From Streptomyces oceani (lineage in GTDB: Bacteria > Actinomycetota > Actinomycetes > Streptomycetales > Streptomycetaceae): a stretch of DNA of 64,000 nt. The DNA lies in assembly GCF_001751245.1 (NCBI RefSeq), contig NZ_LJGU01000093.1, positions 11,727-75,726 of the forward strand, written 5' to 3'. Position numbers and translations under genes: made by a program. Of the stretch, positions 33,271 through 41,267 are shown piece by piece. Below the pieces are notes generated by a model. It did no database searches. It was not told the origin of the DNA and saw nothing but the letters and a program-made list of their open reading frames with translations. How positions within the stretch are numbered: the first letter of the stretch is position 1; every line of letters starts with the position of its first letter.

Positions 33271-33276
33271 TAGCGT
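33271..33276 (+). promoter_or_regulatory. Leaderless-type -10 box of the first ABC exporter
   Basis: TAGCGT is followed by 6 nt and ATG 33283; no Shine-Dalgarno is present. Confidence 0.5.
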
Positions 33277-33282
33277 AGTCGT

Positions 33283-34320
33283 ATGATCGAGCTGGAAGGG
33301 CTGACGAAGCGGTTCGGTACGAAGACCGCCGTCGACCGCCTGAGCTTCTCGGTGCGCCCCGGCGTGGTCACCGGCTTCCTCGGGCCGAACGGCGCGGGCA
33401 AGTCCACCACCATGCGCATGATGATCGGCCTGGACAGTCCGTCCGGTGGTCACGTGCGGATCGACGGGAAGCGTTACGACCAGCTGCGGGACCCGCTGAA
33501 CTACATCGGCGCGCTGCTCGAGGCGAAGTCGGTGCACGGCGGCCGTACCGCCCACAACCACCTGCTCTGCCTGGCCCAGAGCAACGGCATCCCCGAGCGC
33601 CGGGTGACCGAGGTGCTGGACACGGTCGGCCTCACGTCCGTCGCGCACAAACGCCCCAAGGGTTTCTCCCTCGGCATGGGCCAACGCCTCGGCATCGCCG
33701 CCGCGCTGCTCGGTGATCCCAGCATCCTGATGTTCGACGAGCCGGTGAACGGCCTGGACCCGGAAGGCATCCACTGGGTGCGGACCCTCATGCAGCGGTT
33801 GGCCGCCGAGGGCCGTACGGTCTTCGTCTCCAGCCACCTCATGAGCGAGATGGCCCAGACCGCGGAACACCTCATCGTCATCGGCCAGGGGCGGCTGATG
33901 GCGGACACCTCGATGGCCGGCTTCATCGCCGACAACTCCCGGACGTACGTCCGCCTGCGCACGCCGGAGCCCGAGCGGGCCCGGGACATCCTGCGTGGCG
34001 AGGGCATCACGCCGGTGCCGACAGCGGACGGCGCCATGGAGATCGAGAACACCTCGGCCGCGCGGCTCGGCGAGCTGGCAGCCCGGCACCAGCTGGTGCT
34101 CCATGAACTGAGCCCGCAGCAGGCATCCCTGGAGGAGGCGTTCATGCGTCTGACCGCGGGTTCCGTGGAGTACCACGCGCACGCGGGCGGGCGGGAGGCC
34201 GAGCGAGCGGCCGGTGCCGGACCACCCGCGGGCCCGACGGCTCCTTCGCCGGGCGACGCCACCGCGCCGCCGGGCGACACCGGCCGGGGCTGGGGCGAGG
34301 GCTGGAAGGAGGGACGCTGA
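33283..34320 (+). CDS. ABC-2 type transporter ATP-binding protein
   Basis: A 345-residue ATPase of an ABC-2 exporter. Walker A GPNGAGKST (about 37-45), a signature of the unusual form SLGMGQRLGIAAALL, Walker B ILMFDEPVNGLDPEG and the switch His in SSHLMSEMA are present. The C-terminal about 120 residues form an accessory domain and a Gly/Pro/Ala tail. It pairs with the permease starting 3 bp after its stop. It is close in sequence to the ATPase at 35.8 kb, so the two systems arose by duplication. Substrate unknown; similar pairs resemble bacitracin- or lantibiotic-type exporters. Confidence 0.92.
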   Translation: MIELEGLTKRFGTKTAVDRLSFSVRPGVVTGFLGPNGAGKSTTMRMMIGLDSPSGGHVRIDGKRYDQLRDPLNYIGALLEAKSVHGGRTAHNHLLCLAQSNGIPERRVTEVLDTVGLTSVAHKRPKGFSLGMGQRLGIAAALLGDPSILMFDEPVNGLDPEGIHWVRTLMQRLAAEGRTVFVSSHLMSEMAQTAEHLIVIGQGRLMADTSMAGFIADNSRTYVRLRTPEPERARDILRGEGITPVPTADGAMEIENTSAARLGELAARHQLVLHELSPQQASLEEAFMRLTAGSVEYHAHAGGREAERAAGAGPPAGPTAPSPGDATAPPGDTGRGWGEGWKEGR

Positions 34321-34323
34321 GCC

Positions 34324-35103
34324 ATGGCACACACCACACGGGTGCTCCGGTCGGAATGGACCAAGGTGCGTTCGGTCAGGTCCACGCTGTGGACGCTGGC
34401 CAGCGCCTTCGCCGTGACGGTGGGACTGTCGGCGCTGATCTGCGTCTTCACGGAGTCCAGTTACGCCGACATGCCGGTCGAGCAGAAGGCCACCTTCGAT
34501 CCGACCTTCGTCAGCTTCTCCGGCATGACCCTCGGCCAACTGGCGATGATCGCCTTCGGCGTGCTGGTGGTGTCCGGCGAATACAGCACCGGCATGATCC
34601 GCAGCTCCCTCGGAGCGGTGCCGCAGCGCGGCACCTTCATGGCCTGCAAGATCATCGTGGCCACCCTGCTCGTTCTGGCCGTCGGCATGGTGACGAGTTT
34701 CACCACCTTCCTCCTCGGCCAGGAGCTGCTCGGCCGCTACGGCACCACCCTCGACGAGCCGAACGTCCTGCGGGCGGTGATCGGGGGCGGCCTCTACATG
34801 ACGTTGATGGCGCTGTTCACCATGGGCGTGGCCTTCGTACTCCGTAGTCCACTGCTGGCGTTCGGCATCCTGATGCCCTTCTTCTTCCTGATCTCCAACA
34901 TCCTCGGCGGAGTGGAGGCGACCAAGGACGTCGCACAGTATCTGCCTGACCAGGCCGGCACGATGATCATGTCCGTGGTCGAGGGAAGCATGGGTGGCGG
35001 TGACCGTCCGTACGGTCCCTGGGGCGGATTGTTGATCATGTGCGGTTGGGTGATCGCCGCACTGGTCGCGGGATACGCCGTGCTGCGCCAGCGAGACGCT
35101 TGA
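34324..35103 (+). CDS. ABC-2 type transporter permease
   Basis: A 259-residue membrane protein with six predicted helices. The N-terminus VLRSEWTKVRSVRSTLWTL is typical of this ABC-2 permease family and is repeated in the paralogue at 36.9-37.9 kb. It partners the ATPase immediately upstream, three bases away. The intergenic region that follows contains the remains of an insertion element instead of a clear terminator. Confidence 0.9.
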   Translation: MAHTTRVLRSEWTKVRSVRSTLWTLASAFAVTVGLSALICVFTESSYADMPVEQKATFDPTFVSFSGMTLGQLAMIAFGVLVVSGEYSTGMIRSSLGAVPQRGTFMACKIIVATLLVLAVGMVTSFTTFLLGQELLGRYGTTLDEPNVLRAVIGGGLYMTLMALFTMGVAFVLRSPLLAFGILMPFFFLISNILGGVEATKDVAQYLPDQAGTMIMSVVEGSMGGGDRPYGPWGGLLIMCGWVIAALVAGYAVLRQRDA

Positions 35104-35308
35104 GTCCGCGGGCTCAGCCGGCCACCACGGTGCTCGCGTGAGGTGCCTTGCCATGCCTGGCCAGTGGGCCCGTACAGACCTCCACGGAACTACCACACAT
35201 CCCACCCGCTGTTGGCGGAACCACGCACCCCCCTTGTAGCCTCCCTAACCGTGTCGTGGGGCGCCTTCTGCCCCGAGCGACCTGACGAACTGCGTACAGG
35301 GGGCAAGA

Positions 35309-35760
35309 TTGACCTCTTCCCCCTCGTAGACGAGGGAGAGTCCTGCGGCTCGCGCCGTGGGGTTTCCTGCTTCATCGCCGACTGTCCGCCCGGAGTGCTC
35401 CGTTGAGGTCTTACACCGGCTCCACAGGCCGACACCGCCAGCCCGGCGGCCAGGAGGTTCCTCGCGCTGGTCGTGTACTCGGCCGAGGCCCGGGACTTCT
35501 CGTTCAAGCAGGCCAGCTCCCCGGTCTTCTTCCACGCCGTCAGCAGCGCCGAGGCCTGGTCGTGGTTGACCCGCTCCCGCCGCGCCCACACCTGCGCCGT
35601 GGCCACGCTCACACATTTGCGAGACGGCGGTGAAGACCAAACCTTCGGGTCAAAGCACGATCTTTCGCCCTAGCGGCGAAACACCGCCCCTTGCCCTGCT
35701 CCGCGGGAGTTTCGTTTCCTCCCCCCGCTTGAAGGCGAGGGCATCCACGAAAGGAATCCG
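35309..35760 (-). mobile_element. Remnant of an IS200/IS605-family element
   Basis: The stretch between the two ABC systems contains, on the minus strand, a collapsed tnpB gene followed by a hairpin CCCTCG-TCTA-CGAGGG (35321-35336) and then GGTCAA, the layout of an IS605-type right end. A second such hairpin (GCCCTCGC-CTTCAA-GCGGGGGG, minus strand, about 35724-35742) stands just before the second ABC gene, and a further TTTCGCC/GGCGAAA hairpin lies near 35669-35690. Two right-end-like structures suggest more than one insertion or an internal rearrangement. No tnpA is present; the element cannot move by itself. Confidence 0.6.
35343..35612 (-). pseudogene. tnpB (IS605 OrfB) remnant with large internal deletion
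   Basis: The frame joins an N-terminal TnpB piece (WARRERVNHDQASALLTAWK, then KTGELACLNE) directly to the extreme C-terminus (SARNLLAAGLAVSACGAGVRP, then a Lys/Arg tail). Full TnpB proteins are about 380-400 residues; here roughly 300 residues, including the RuvC-like nuclease core and most of the zinc finger, are missing, as are the first 35 or so. It must be non-functional as a nuclease. The identification rests on my recognition of Streptomyces TnpB sequences and should be confirmed by alignment. The rest of 35104-35760 holds no other gene; a short hairpin lies at 35258-35274. Confidence 0.6.
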
Positions 35761-36936
35761 ATGATCGAGGCGCACGGCCTCACGAAGCGCTACGGCGCCA
35801 AGACGGCCGTCTACAACCTTTCCTTCCAAGTACGACCTGGTTCCGTCACCGGCTTCCTCGGCCCGAACGGCTCCGGGAAGTCCACCACCATGCGGATGAT
35901 CCTGGGGCTGGACGCGCCGAGTGCCGGTCAGGTCACGATCGGCGGGCGCACCTTTCGACAACTGCCGAACGCCGCCCGACAGGTGGGAGCACTGCTGGAC
36001 GCCAAGTCCATCCACGGCGGCCGTAACGCACGCAACCACCTGCTCACACTGGCCCAACTGGCCGGAATTCCCTCCCGGCGAGTGGACGAGGTGCTGGGCG
36101 TCGTCGGCCTGCAGGACGTCGGGCGCAAGCGCTCCGGGGGATTCTCCCTGGGCATGGGGCAACGGCTGGGCATCGCCGCCGCGCTGCTGGGCGACCCGCA
36201 CGTGCTGCTGTTCGACGAGCCGGTCAACGGGCTCGACCCGGAAGGCATCCTGTGGGTGCGGAACCTCATGAAGAAACTGGCCGCCGAGGGCCGTACGGTC
36301 TTCGTCTCCAGCCACCTCATGAGCGAGATGGCCCAGACCGCCGACCACCTGATCGTCATCGGTCGCGGCCAGCTGATGGCGGACACCTCGGTGTCCGAGT
36401 TCATCTCGCAGAACTCCGTTGACTTCGCCCGGGTTCGCACCCCTGAGGGCGACCAACAGCAGCGCGAGAAGCTCGTGTCGACGCTGGGCGAGGCCGGAGC
36501 GCTCGTGGAGAGCGAGGAGGACGGCGCGCTGAAGGTGTCCCGGTTGCCGCTGCCCCGCATCAGCGACCTGGCGCACGCGGCGGACGTACGCCTCTGGGAA
36601 CTGTCTCCTCACCAGGCGTCGCTGGAGGAGGCGTACATGCGGCTGACCCAGGGCGCGGTGGACTACCGGTCGACCGAGGACCAACGCTCGGGGCTGCAAC
36701 AGGTCGCGCAGCCCGCCCCCGGATACGCCCAGCAGGGCGGCATGCCGTACGGCAACGGCGCCCTCCCGCCCGGACAGCAGCCGATGGGTGCGCCCTACGG
36801 TCACGCCGGCGCACCCCCACAGCAGCCGTACGCCGGTGCTTCCGGCTGGCAGGGCTACTACCCGCCGCAGGGCCAGCAGCCCGCACCACCACAGACCGCA
36901 CCGAGTGCCCCGACCAATCCTGAGGACCACCGATGA
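35761..36936 (+). CDS. ABC-2 type transporter ATP-binding protein with Pro/Gln/Gly-rich tail
   Basis: A 391-residue ATPase paralogous to the one at 33.3 kb. Walker A GPNGSGKST, signature FSLGMGQRLGIAAALL, Walker B VLLFDEPVNGLDPEG and SSHLMSEMA are conserved. The C-terminal about 95 residues are a low-complexity Gln/Pro/Gly/Ala/Tyr tail. AAAGGA lies 6 nt upstream of ATG 35761; the promoter must lie within or beyond insertion-element debris. The stop overlaps the permease start (ATGA). Confidence 0.92.
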   Translation: MIEAHGLTKRYGAKTAVYNLSFQVRPGSVTGFLGPNGSGKSTTMRMILGLDAPSAGQVTIGGRTFRQLPNAARQVGALLDAKSIHGGRNARNHLLTLAQLAGIPSRRVDEVLGVVGLQDVGRKRSGGFSLGMGQRLGIAAALLGDPHVLLFDEPVNGLDPEGILWVRNLMKKLAAEGRTVFVSSHLMSEMAQTADHLIVIGRGQLMADTSVSEFISQNSVDFARVRTPEGDQQQREKLVSTLGEAGALVESEEDGALKVSRLPLPRISDLAHAADVRLWELSPHQASLEEAYMRLTQGAVDYRSTEDQRSGLQQVAQPAPGYAQQGGMPYGNGALPPGQQPMGAPYGHAGAPPQQPYAGASGWQGYYPPQGQQPAPPQTAPSAPTNPEDHR

Positions 36937-37907
36937 GCACGCCGCAGCAGTACCAGCCGGGCGCACCCGTGCAGGATTCGTCCCAGGGTCCGGGCTTCCC
37001 GGTCGGGCAGCAGTCCGGACCACCCGGGGGCGCGCCGGCTCCCGGTGCACAGGTCGCCGGCTACACCTCCCCCATACCCGTCAAGAAGACCCATCTCGGC
37101 CATTCCCTGCTGTCCGAGTGGACGAAGATCCGCACGGTGCGCTCCACCATGTGGACGCTGGCCGTGATGTTCCTGCTGGTCGTCGGCATCGGCCTGTTGA
37201 CCGCGATGGCGCTGGGGTCGAGCGACGGCGGCACGACCCCGGTGCTCGCCGGCGGACAGTTCGGGCTGCTCCTCGGACAGATCTGCGTGATCACCCTGGG
37301 CGTACTGGTGATCAGCTCGGAGTACGGCACCGGCATGATCCGCACCACGCTCGCCGCGAGCTCGAGCCGTGGCCGGATGCTGCTGGCCAAGTCGCTCGTC
37401 TTCTTCTTCGTCGCGTTCGTGACCACGACCCTGGCCAGCACGCTCACCGCGATGATCCAGTCATCCATGGTCGGCGGCCAGCAGGTCGACCCAGCCAGCC
37501 TTCCGGAGGACCGGCAGGACTCGGTGGAGAACGGCAAGCTGATCGCCACCAGCGACGAGTGGCTGGATGCCACCGTCGGCGCGGGTCTCTACGTCGCACT
37601 GATCGGACTGCTGGCCCTGGCGATCGGCGCGATGCTGCGGCACTCCGCCGGAGCGATCACCACCATGCTGGGCGTGATCCTCGTACCGCCGATCGCGGGC
37701 TCGATCATGCTCGGTACCGGCCTGAAGGACACCGCCGAGGCGCTTCTCGAGTACTCCCCGATGAACGGCCTCTCCACCCTCTTCGGGACGCCCATGCTGC
37801 CGGGTGACGCGGCACTCTCCGGCACCGGCCATCTCGGCCTGCTGGCCGGGGTGACGGTCGCGGCGCTGATTGGCGCGTACGCCATGCTCACCTCTCGGGA
37901 CGTCTGA
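36933..37907 (+). CDS. ABC-2 type transporter permease with disordered N-terminal tail
   Basis: A 324-residue membrane protein. The first 45 residues are a Gln/Pro/Gly-rich disordered segment like the tail of its partner ATPase; then LLSEWTKIRTVRSTMWTL begins the conserved permease and six helices follow. Coupled to the ATPase by a four-base overlap. Matching low-complexity segments on both partners are a notable addition compared with the upstream pair, which has only a short tail. Substrate unknown. Confidence 0.9.
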   Translation: MSTPQQYQPGAPVQDSSQGPGFPVGQQSGPPGGAPAPGAQVAGYTSPIPVKKTHLGHSLLSEWTKIRTVRSTMWTLAVMFLLVVGIGLLTAMALGSSDGGTTPVLAGGQFGLLLGQICVITLGVLVISSEYGTGMIRTTLAASSSRGRMLLAKSLVFFFVAFVTTTLASTLTAMIQSSMVGGQQVDPASLPEDRQDSVENGKLIATSDEWLDATVGAGLYVALIGLLALAIGAMLRHSAGAITTMLGVILVPPIAGSIMLGTGLKDTAEALLEYSPMNGLSTLFGTPMLPGDAALSGTGHLGLLAGVTVAALIGAYAMLTSRDV

Positions 37908-37933
37908 CCCGTCCGTCCAGGTCGATGGCCATG

Positions 37934-37973
37934 ACCGGGTGGCGACGCGTGGATCGACGCGTCGCCACCCGGT
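37934..37973. terminator. Hairpin terminator between convergent ABC and zinc-motif genes
   Basis: A perfect 17-bp inverted repeat (37934-37950 with 37957-37973) with a 6-nt loop, located 26 bp after the permease stop. Confidence 0.85.
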
Positions 37974-38072
37974 TCGTGCTACGAGGCGACCCGCGGACTT
38001 CCCAACCGCTTCCGTCACTCGACCACTTCAGCTGATCCGCCACGTCAGAGCTCCAGCGGCCCCCGGCTGGGC

Positions 38073-38408
38073 TCAGTAGCGCGGAGCGTCGCGCGAGCGC
38101 CGGACCCGCGCGCCTCTGCGCTCCCTAGCGTTCCAGCAGGACGTGTGCCAGTGCCTGCGGTCGTCCACCGGCCCGTGCCGCGCCCACGCCACCACATGCG
38201 CCACCCCCGCAGGGATCTCCTGGTCACATCCGGGACATCGGTAGCGCTTGCCTGCCGCGCCCCCGCCGACCGGCCGTACGAGCCATTCCTCGCCGCGCCA
38301 CTCATCGACCCGCTCCAGACCGTACGACCGGCCCGGCTCGGTGTCGCGGTCAGCACGCCCGAGTGGCCTGTCGCTGGCGCGGGGAGGACGGTTTCGACGC
38401 GGAGACAC
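38073..38408 (-). CDS. Small conserved protein with Cys/His zinc-like motif
   Basis: About 111 residues, basic, probably cytoplasmic. The central part has CPGC followed about 25 residues later by HWHTSCW, a CXXC...H...C pattern resembling an HNH-type or treble-clef zinc site. A GEEW...RP segment precedes it and a basic Arg-rich C-terminus ends it, suggesting nucleic-acid contact. It is conserved in Streptomyces, often labelled ATP/GTP-binding protein, for which I see no motif. GTG 38408 (MSPRRNRP) is preferred over 38420 because of GAGG 6 nt upstream and family starts. Confidence 0.7.
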   Translation of the reverse strand: MSPRRNRPPRASDRPLGRADRDTEPGRSYGLERVDEWRGEEWLVRPVGGGAAGKRYRCPGCDQEIPAGVAHVVAWARHGPVDDRRHWHTSCWNARERRGARVRRSRDAPRY

Positions 38409-38639
38409 GGGACACCTCACTCGGCGGGGCCGGGGTCACTGTGGTTGGGACGGGATCACGGGGCTGGACAACTGGTGCTGGTACGCGACCGAGTCGCGGC
38501 ACCGACCTCCCCGTCCAGCGTACGCACCCTGCCACGACCACTCCCCCGAGCGGCGTTTTCCAGGTACCCGTGCCTTTGTCCGAGCGGGCGCGTTGGTGCC
38601 GTTGGGGAGCACGAGCCGGGCATGAGGAGGCGGAACCGG

Positions 38640-39737
38640 ATGCGCGTTGGAGCTTTCGTCCTGGCGGCGCAGTTTCCCGGGCAGGGCCATCAGGAGGCGC
38701 TGCACCGGGCCGTGCGGTCGGCGGAGGAAGCGGAGCGAGCGGGCCTGGACGCGGTGTGGCTGGCCGAGCACCACTTCGTCCCGTACGGCACCTGCCCGTC
38801 GGCGGTGACGCTCGCCGCGTTACTGCTTGGGCGGACGAGGAGCATCGGGGTGGGCACCGCGGTGAGCGTGCTGCCGAACGCGCATCCCGTCGCCCTGGGC
38901 GAGCAGGCCGCGCTGCTCCATCTCACCGCGGACGGACGCTTCACGCTGGGGGTGGGCAGAGGTGGCCCCTGGATCGACCTGGAGGTCTTCGGCGGCGGCG
39001 CGGAGGCGTACGAGCACGGCTTCCCGGAGGCTCTCGACCTACTGCTGCGCTGGCTGCGGGAACCGCAGGTCGGGGCGGACGGCGCACGCTACCGCTTCCG
39101 TACGGTCCCGGTGGTGCCCAGGCCGGACGACCGGGTCGAGGCGACTGCCGGGCCCGCCGAGGGCGCCCCGCCGAGACCCGCCCACGCCCACACCCACACC
39201 CACACGGACAATGCGCCACCGGTCGTGGTGGCCTGCACCTCTCCCGGCACCGTACGACTGGCCGCGCGGCGTCGACTTCCCATGCTGGTGGGCATGCACT
39301 GCGGAAACGAGGAGAAGGCCGGGATGACGGCGCTGTGGTGGCGCACGGCGTTGGCGGCCGGGCACTCCGAGGAGGCGGTGGCACGGACCGCCCGGGACCA
39401 TGTCGCCGCCGGTGTGGTGCAGTTGGACGACACCCGGGAGGCCGCGGTCGAGTCGCTGACCAAGACCATGCCGGGCTGGCTCCGGACCGGGCTGGGCGCG
39501 CACCGGACCGTGGACGGCCGAGAACGCTCGCCCCGCGACCCCGACGACTACACCCGGCTGCTGTGCGAACTGCACCCGGTGGGCCCGCCACAGTTGTGCG
39601 CCGATCGCCTCAGCGAGACCAGAGAGCTGACCGGAATCAGCCGTTTCGCCATGCTGGTGGAGGGTACGGGCGACCTCGCCGCCACGGAGGCCAACGTGGC
39701 CCGGTTGGGCAGCGAGGTACTGCCGCTTCTGCGGTGA
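38640..39737 (+). CDS. LLM-class flavin-dependent oxidoreductase
   Basis: A 365-residue luciferase-like monooxygenase-type flavoprotein with the TIM-barrel N-terminal strands, AEEAERAGLDAVWLAEHHF near 25-45 and the GTAVSVLPNAHPVALGEQAALL segment near 85. A His/Thr-rich insertion (about 180-195) breaks the usual pattern. ATG 38640 has AGGAGG 9 nt upstream; the longer open frame upstream is not supported. The FMN- or F420-dependent reaction and substrate cannot be predicted. It stands alone between oppositely oriented genes. Confidence 0.88.
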   Translation: MRVGAFVLAAQFPGQGHQEALHRAVRSAEEAERAGLDAVWLAEHHFVPYGTCPSAVTLAALLLGRTRSIGVGTAVSVLPNAHPVALGEQAALLHLTADGRFTLGVGRGGPWIDLEVFGGGAEAYEHGFPEALDLLLRWLREPQVGADGARYRFRTVPVVPRPDDRVEATAGPAEGAPPRPAHAHTHTHTDNAPPVVVACTSPGTVRLAARRRLPMLVGMHCGNEEKAGMTALWWRTALAAGHSEEAVARTARDHVAAGVVQLDDTREAAVESLTKTMPGWLRTGLGAHRTVDGRERSPRDPDDYTRLLCELHPVGPPQLCADRLSETRELTGISRFAMLVEGTGDLAATEANVARLGSEVLPLLR

Positions 39738-39822
39738 ACGGGCGTGCCGCCGCGCCCCGGTAAGCCGCGGCGGCACACCGTACTCCCCCGTGGGCCGACC
39801 GCCGGGCGGTCGGGCGGGGTGC

Positions 39823-40215
39823 TCAGCAGTCGCGCATCTCGGGCGACTGGTTGAGCAGTTGGCCACGCACGGAGGTGAACCGCGCGAGCCGGTCGTCGAC
39901 CGCGCCGTCCAGCGGGAAGACGGCCACGCGATGGCAGTTCTGGAAGGCCAGCCGGACGCCGAAGTGACGTTCCAGCGCCCCGCGTATGGCGTCACTCGCC
40001 AGCGCGCGCAATAGCTGGCCGCGCGCCCGCTCATCTGGCGGAGGGGTCTGGTTGTCCGCGAACTCTCCTCCGTCCACTGTGAGTTGGGCCACCAGCGAGC
40101 TGATCATTTCCCATGCGTACGGCAGGGACGTACGGACGCAGTCGACGAAGTCCGCTTCGTCGACCTCGCCTCGCTCGGCCTGCTCGAGAAGGGCCGGTGA
40201 GACGTCGAGCGACAT
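39823..40215 (-). CDS. SCO5389-family conserved protein of unknown function
   Basis: A 130-residue, acidic, soluble protein without recognised catalytic motif. It is mostly helical with a stretch FADNQTPPPDERARGQLLRALASDAIRGALERHF in the middle. AGAGGAG lies 5 nt upstream of ATG 40215. It is divergent from nucS, with 224 bp between them, and this pairing is, as I recall, conserved in Streptomyces; shared regulation or a role in DNA maintenance is possible but unproven. Confidence 0.8.
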   Translation of the reverse strand: MSLDVSPALLEQAERGEVDEADFVDCVRTSLPYAWEMISSLVAQLTVDGGEFADNQTPPPDERARGQLLRALASDAIRGALERHFGVRLAFQNCHRVAVFPLDGAVDDRLARFTSVRGQLLNQSPEMRDC

Positions 40216-40425
40216 GAGTACTCCTCTCGCGACCCCGGGAGCCCCGGGATCTCACGGCTGTTACCGGGAACCCCGCCATCGGTCACGCAATTCCGGACGG
40301 CGACACCCTTGATGCGTAGCGTAAGCCTCCGCCTTCGGACGCACCAGACGAATGCGTACACAACAAGCCACTCGGTGCGCCGACTCCACACCGGGCCCAC
40401 GTCGCCACACGTCGCCCACGTCCAG

Positions 40426-40431
40426 TAGCCT
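40426..40431 (+). promoter_or_regulatory. Leaderless-type -10 box of nucS
   Basis: TAGCCT is followed by 8 nt and ATG 40440 without a ribosome-binding site. Confidence 0.45.
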
Positions 40432-40439
40432 GACCGACC

Positions 40440-41120
40440 ATGCGCCTCGTCATCGCCCGCTGCTCCGTCGACTACGCGGGCCGGCTCACCGCCCACCTCC
40501 CCCTCGCCCCACGGCTGATCCTGGTGAAGGCCGACGGTTCGGTCTCCGTACACGCGGACGACCGCGCGTACAAGCCGCTGAACTGGATGTCGCCGCCCTG
40601 CACGCTGAAGGAGAGCGAACCGGAGCAGGAGACCGGGGCCCAGGTGTGGACGGTGGAGAACAAGGGCGGCGAGAAGCTCATCATCACGCTGGCCGAGGTG
40701 CTCCACGACTCCTCGCACGAGTTGGGGACCGATCCGGGTCTGGTGAAGGACGGCGTGGAGGCCCATCTCCAGGAGCTGTTGGCCGACCGCATGGAGACAC
40801 TGGGCGAGGGCTGTTCGCTGATCCGGCGTGAATACCCCACCGCCATCGGCCCGGTGGACATCCTCGGACGGGACTCGGAGGGCGCCACACTGGCGGTCGA
40901 GATCAAGCGCCGTGGCGAGATCGACGGTGTCGAACAGCTCACCCGCTATCTGGAACTACTCAACCGGGACCCCCATCTGGCCCCGGTCAAAGGCGTGTTC
41001 GCGGCCCAGGAGATCAAGCCACAGGCGCGTACGCTCGCCGCGGACCGGGAGATCTCCTGCGTCACCCTCGACTACGACGCACTACGCGGCATCGACGACG
41101 ACAAGCTTCGGCTGTTCTGA
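40440..41120 (+). CDS. nucS: Endonuclease NucS (mismatch-specific)
   Basis: A 226-residue nuclease that cleaves mismatched or branched DNA and underlies non-canonical mismatch repair in actinobacteria lacking MutS/MutL. The N-terminal DNA-binding half (1-110) is followed by a RecB-like catalytic domain with GPVDILGRD, then [21 protein letters not shown], carrying the Asp, Glu and Lys of the active site. The C-terminal DDKLRLF fits the clamp-binding tail of the family. A clear promoter box 8 nt before ATG suggests a leaderless mRNA. Confidence 0.94.
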   Translation: MRLVIARCSVDYAGRLTAHLPLAPRLILVKADGSVSVHADDRAYKPLNWMSPPCTLKESEPEQETGAQVWTVENKGGEKLIITLAEVLHDSSHELGTDPGLVKDGVEAHLQELLADRMETLGEGCSLIRREYPTAIGPVDILGRDSEGATLAVEIKRRGEIDGVEQLTRYLELLNRDPHLAPVKGVFAAQEIKPQARTLAADREISCVTLDYDALRGIDDDKLRLF

Positions 41121-41267
41121 GCGCCGGACGGGCATGACACCAGGCCGGTTCGCGGCGTGGTGGGTCGTCGGACGGTGTGCGTGCGCGGCGAACGAGCACA
41201 CCCTCCCGCCCGAACGGCCCGCGTTCGTCAGGCCACCGGACCGACCGGCCCGGGACCCGGGAGGTGG

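Noticed and set aside
32335..35205. 956-codon open frame on the minus strand antisense to filP and the ABC genes
   Set aside because: Codon-position GC bias fits the plus-strand genes; the frame is a mirror effect of high GC with few stop codons. It crosses three well-supported genes and a terminator.
35190..35342. Protein-coding continuation of the TnpB remnant through its right-end hairpin
   Set aside because: The open frame continues past the hairpin into unrelated sequence; similarity to TnpB stops before it.
35245..35640. Second minus-strand frame across the insertion remnant starting MVFTAVSQ
   Set aside because: It is a frame-shifted reading of the TnpB remnant and has no similarity of its own.
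38145..38639. N-terminal extension of the flavin oxidoreductase by 165 codons
   Set aside because: It overlaps the antisense zinc-motif gene, has no family similarity, and a strong AGGAGG precedes ATG 38640.
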